From an uncultured Desulfosoma sp. (GTDB lineage Bacteria > Desulfobacterota > Syntrophobacteria > Syntrophobacterales > DSM-9756), in NCBI GenBank assembly GCA_937960435.1, contig CALGPN010000047.1, positions 1 through 52,766 of the forward strand: a DNA stretch of 52,766 bases, in the 5' to 3' direction. This document shows, piece after piece, positions 51,776 to 52,766 of this stretch. The position numbers and the translations under genes were made by a program. Below the pieces are notes generated by a model that saw only the letters and a program-made list of their open reading frames with translations, was not told the origin of the DNA and ran no database searches. The stretch's first letter is position 1. Every line of letters begins with the position of its first letter.

Positions 51776-51805
51776 TTGACAATTTTTGGGGGCGTGAGGC
51801 ATAAA
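51776..51805 (+). promoter_or_regulatory. Sigma-70-type promoter before the sensor gene
   Basis: TTGACA (51776-51781), 18-base spacer, CATAAA (51800-51805), about 60 bases upstream of the GTG start at 51869. The rest of the gap 51590-51868 shows no gene. Confidence 0.5.
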
Positions 51806-51868
51806 CAATTTCATCATGCGTCATGGGTGCACCGCCTCATCCGGACTTTTTCTAAAGGATTGACGGCT

Positions 51869-52766
51869 GTGGTTTCGAGGTGTCGGTTTGCGCGCCGTTG
51901 GGCGATTCGATGGTTTGCGGTAATCAGCCTGCTCTGGGCCGCGGGCTTATGGGCCATGGGGTTTTCGGCCGCCTGGGCGGAACACACCTCGCCGCTTCGC
52001 GTCATCATGGACGACAATTATCCTCCTTATATCTTTCGCGGCGCGGAAGGGCGGCTCCAAGGAATTCTCGTGGATCAGTGGGCTTTGTGGGAAAAACACA
52101 CAGGCCGTCGTGTAGAGCTCACGGCCACGGATTGGGGCAAGGCCCAGGAGCTGTTCCGCCAAGGGCACGCCGACGCGATCGATACGATCTTTTTCACGCC
52201 GGACCGGGCGGCCCTTTACACCTTCAGCGCCCCATACGCCGACATTCCCGTAAGCATTTTCTATCATGCGACCATTTCCGGCATTCCCGACCTGGAGGCT
52301 CTCAAAGGCTTCGCCGTCGCCGTAAAAGACGGCGACGCCTGCATTGAGGTCCTCAAGAAGAACGGGATCACGTCGTTTCTGTTTTACCCCAGCTATGAAG
52401 CCATCGTGCGCGATGCCGCTTCGGGCACGGTGAAGATTTTCTGCATCGATGACCCGCCGGCTTTTTACTTTATGACCAAATACGGTGTGATCGAACACTT
52501 CAAGAAGGGCTTCACCCTGTATTCCGGGCAGCTCCACCGTGCCGTGCTAAAAGGCCGGGAGGACGTCCTGCGCATGGTCGAAGAGGGGTTTGCCGTACTC
52601 CCCAAAGGTTCCCTCCAAGAAATCGATCGCAGGTGGTTGGGAACTCCTTTGGGTGCCGGTGTGCCGTGGCGGACGGTGGGGTGGGTTGTCGGCGGGTTGG
52701 CCTTTGCGGCGTTTTTGAGCCTCTTATGGAACGTTCTTTTGAGAGCCCGCGTGCGTCTCAAAACCC
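51869..52766 (+). CDS. Periplasmic-binding-domain sensor or transporter protein, 3' end cut off
   Basis: An open frame of 299 codons that runs off the window. GTG at 51869 has AAAGGA nine bases upstream. A signal peptide ends FSAAWA, then comes an SBP_bac_3 domain: VIMDDNYPPYIFRGAEGRLQG, GHADAIDTIFFTPDRAALYTFSAPYAD, a hinge, and a second lobe to ALLxxWLG-type RRWLGTPLG. A membrane helix follows (TVGWVVGGLAFAAFLSLLW) with basic residues after it. A binding domain anchored ahead of a helix is the plan of EvgS-like histidine kinases and of some diguanylate cyclases, so the missing part is probably a signalling domain. Which kind cannot be seen. Confidence 0.8.
   Translation, partial: MVSRCRFARRWAIRWFAVISLLWAAGLWAMGFSAAWAEHTSPLRVIMDDNYPPYIFRGAEGRLQGILVDQWALWEKHTGRRVELTATDWGKAQELFRQGHADAIDTIFFTPDRAALYTFSAPYADIPVSIFYHATISGIPDLEALKGFAVAVKDGDACIEVLKKNGITSFLFYPSYEAIVRDAASGTVKIFCIDDPPAFYFMTKYGVIEHFKKGFTLYSGQLHRAVLKGREDVLRMVEEGFAVLPKGSLQEIDRRWLGTPLGAGVPWRTVGWVVGGLAFAAFLSLLWNVLLRARVRLKT

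Overview
The window looks like a piece of chromosome from a Gram-negative, GC-rich bacterium, most likely an anaerobe of the Desulfobacterota (Syntrophobacteria-type sulfate reducers). That assignment is an inference from gene content and order: an outer membrane is implied by lptF/lptG, a TonB receptor, PpiD and dTDP-rhamnose genes; a PEP-CTERM protein is present; and tmk-holB-ricT-metG are ordered as in Desulfobacterota and Firmicutes. No rRNA, tRNA, CRISPR array, prophage or intact insertion sequence was seen.

Layout. 1-970: gene-poor, with REP-like hairpins. 970-1782 (-): PEP-CTERM surface protein, AT-rich, behind a good sigma-54 promoter match and with a clear terminator. 2444-4249 (-): secreted subtilisin-like protease behind a c-di-GMP-I (GEMM) riboswitch. 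7065-4573 (-): operon of a free-standing archaeal-type ThrRS editing domain, two universal stress proteins and a UDP-glucuronate 4-epimerase. 7207-11385 (+): sigma-70-type promoter, small membrane protein, hflK, hflC, a mannosylglycerate-synthase-like glycosyltransferase and a single-domain response regulator. 13560-11399 (-): lptF-lptG. 13775-20742 (+): dGTPase with a triplicated start region, a PopZ-like acidic protein, valS, rfbC, rfbD. 22111-20924 (-): class V aminotransferase. 22474-23037 (+): lipoprotein. 23537-23115 (-): unknown protein. 23750-28603 (+): four-gene pyruvate dehydrogenase complex (E1 alpha, E1 beta, E2, E3).

34521-28764 (-) is a replication/translation operon: YhaM-like HD nuclease, tmk, holB, ricT, metG. 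34694-41362 (+) is a membrane-centred block: DUF4126 protein, two adjacent large P-loop GTPases with C-terminal membrane segments, a tiny PLDc_N-like membrane protein and PpiD. A class I glutamine amidotransferase follows. 42272-43052 is a dense REP/REPIN cluster containing a 220-bp segmental duplication. 46314-43053 (-): transketolase and a Cys/Met-metabolism PLP enzyme. 46495-51589 (+): TonB receptor plus a FecBCD/BtuFCD-type ABC importer, led by a promoter and a perfect 20-bp palindrome. 51869-52766 (+): start of a periplasmic-binding-domain sensor cut by the window edge.

The most notable items are the riboswitch-protease pair with an 8-nt anti-Shine-Dalgarno match, the 73-bp triplication that puts three dgt start codons in three frames, the hairpin repeat families that share a GTAG foot and partly the same loop, the stand-alone ThrRS editing domain with an altered active-site position, the PopZ-like protein next to valS, and the paired GTPase membrane block. 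No complete defence or mobile system was found, so the novelty here lies in regulation and in odd versions of known families. All identifications rest on reading motifs by eye; no database search was run.
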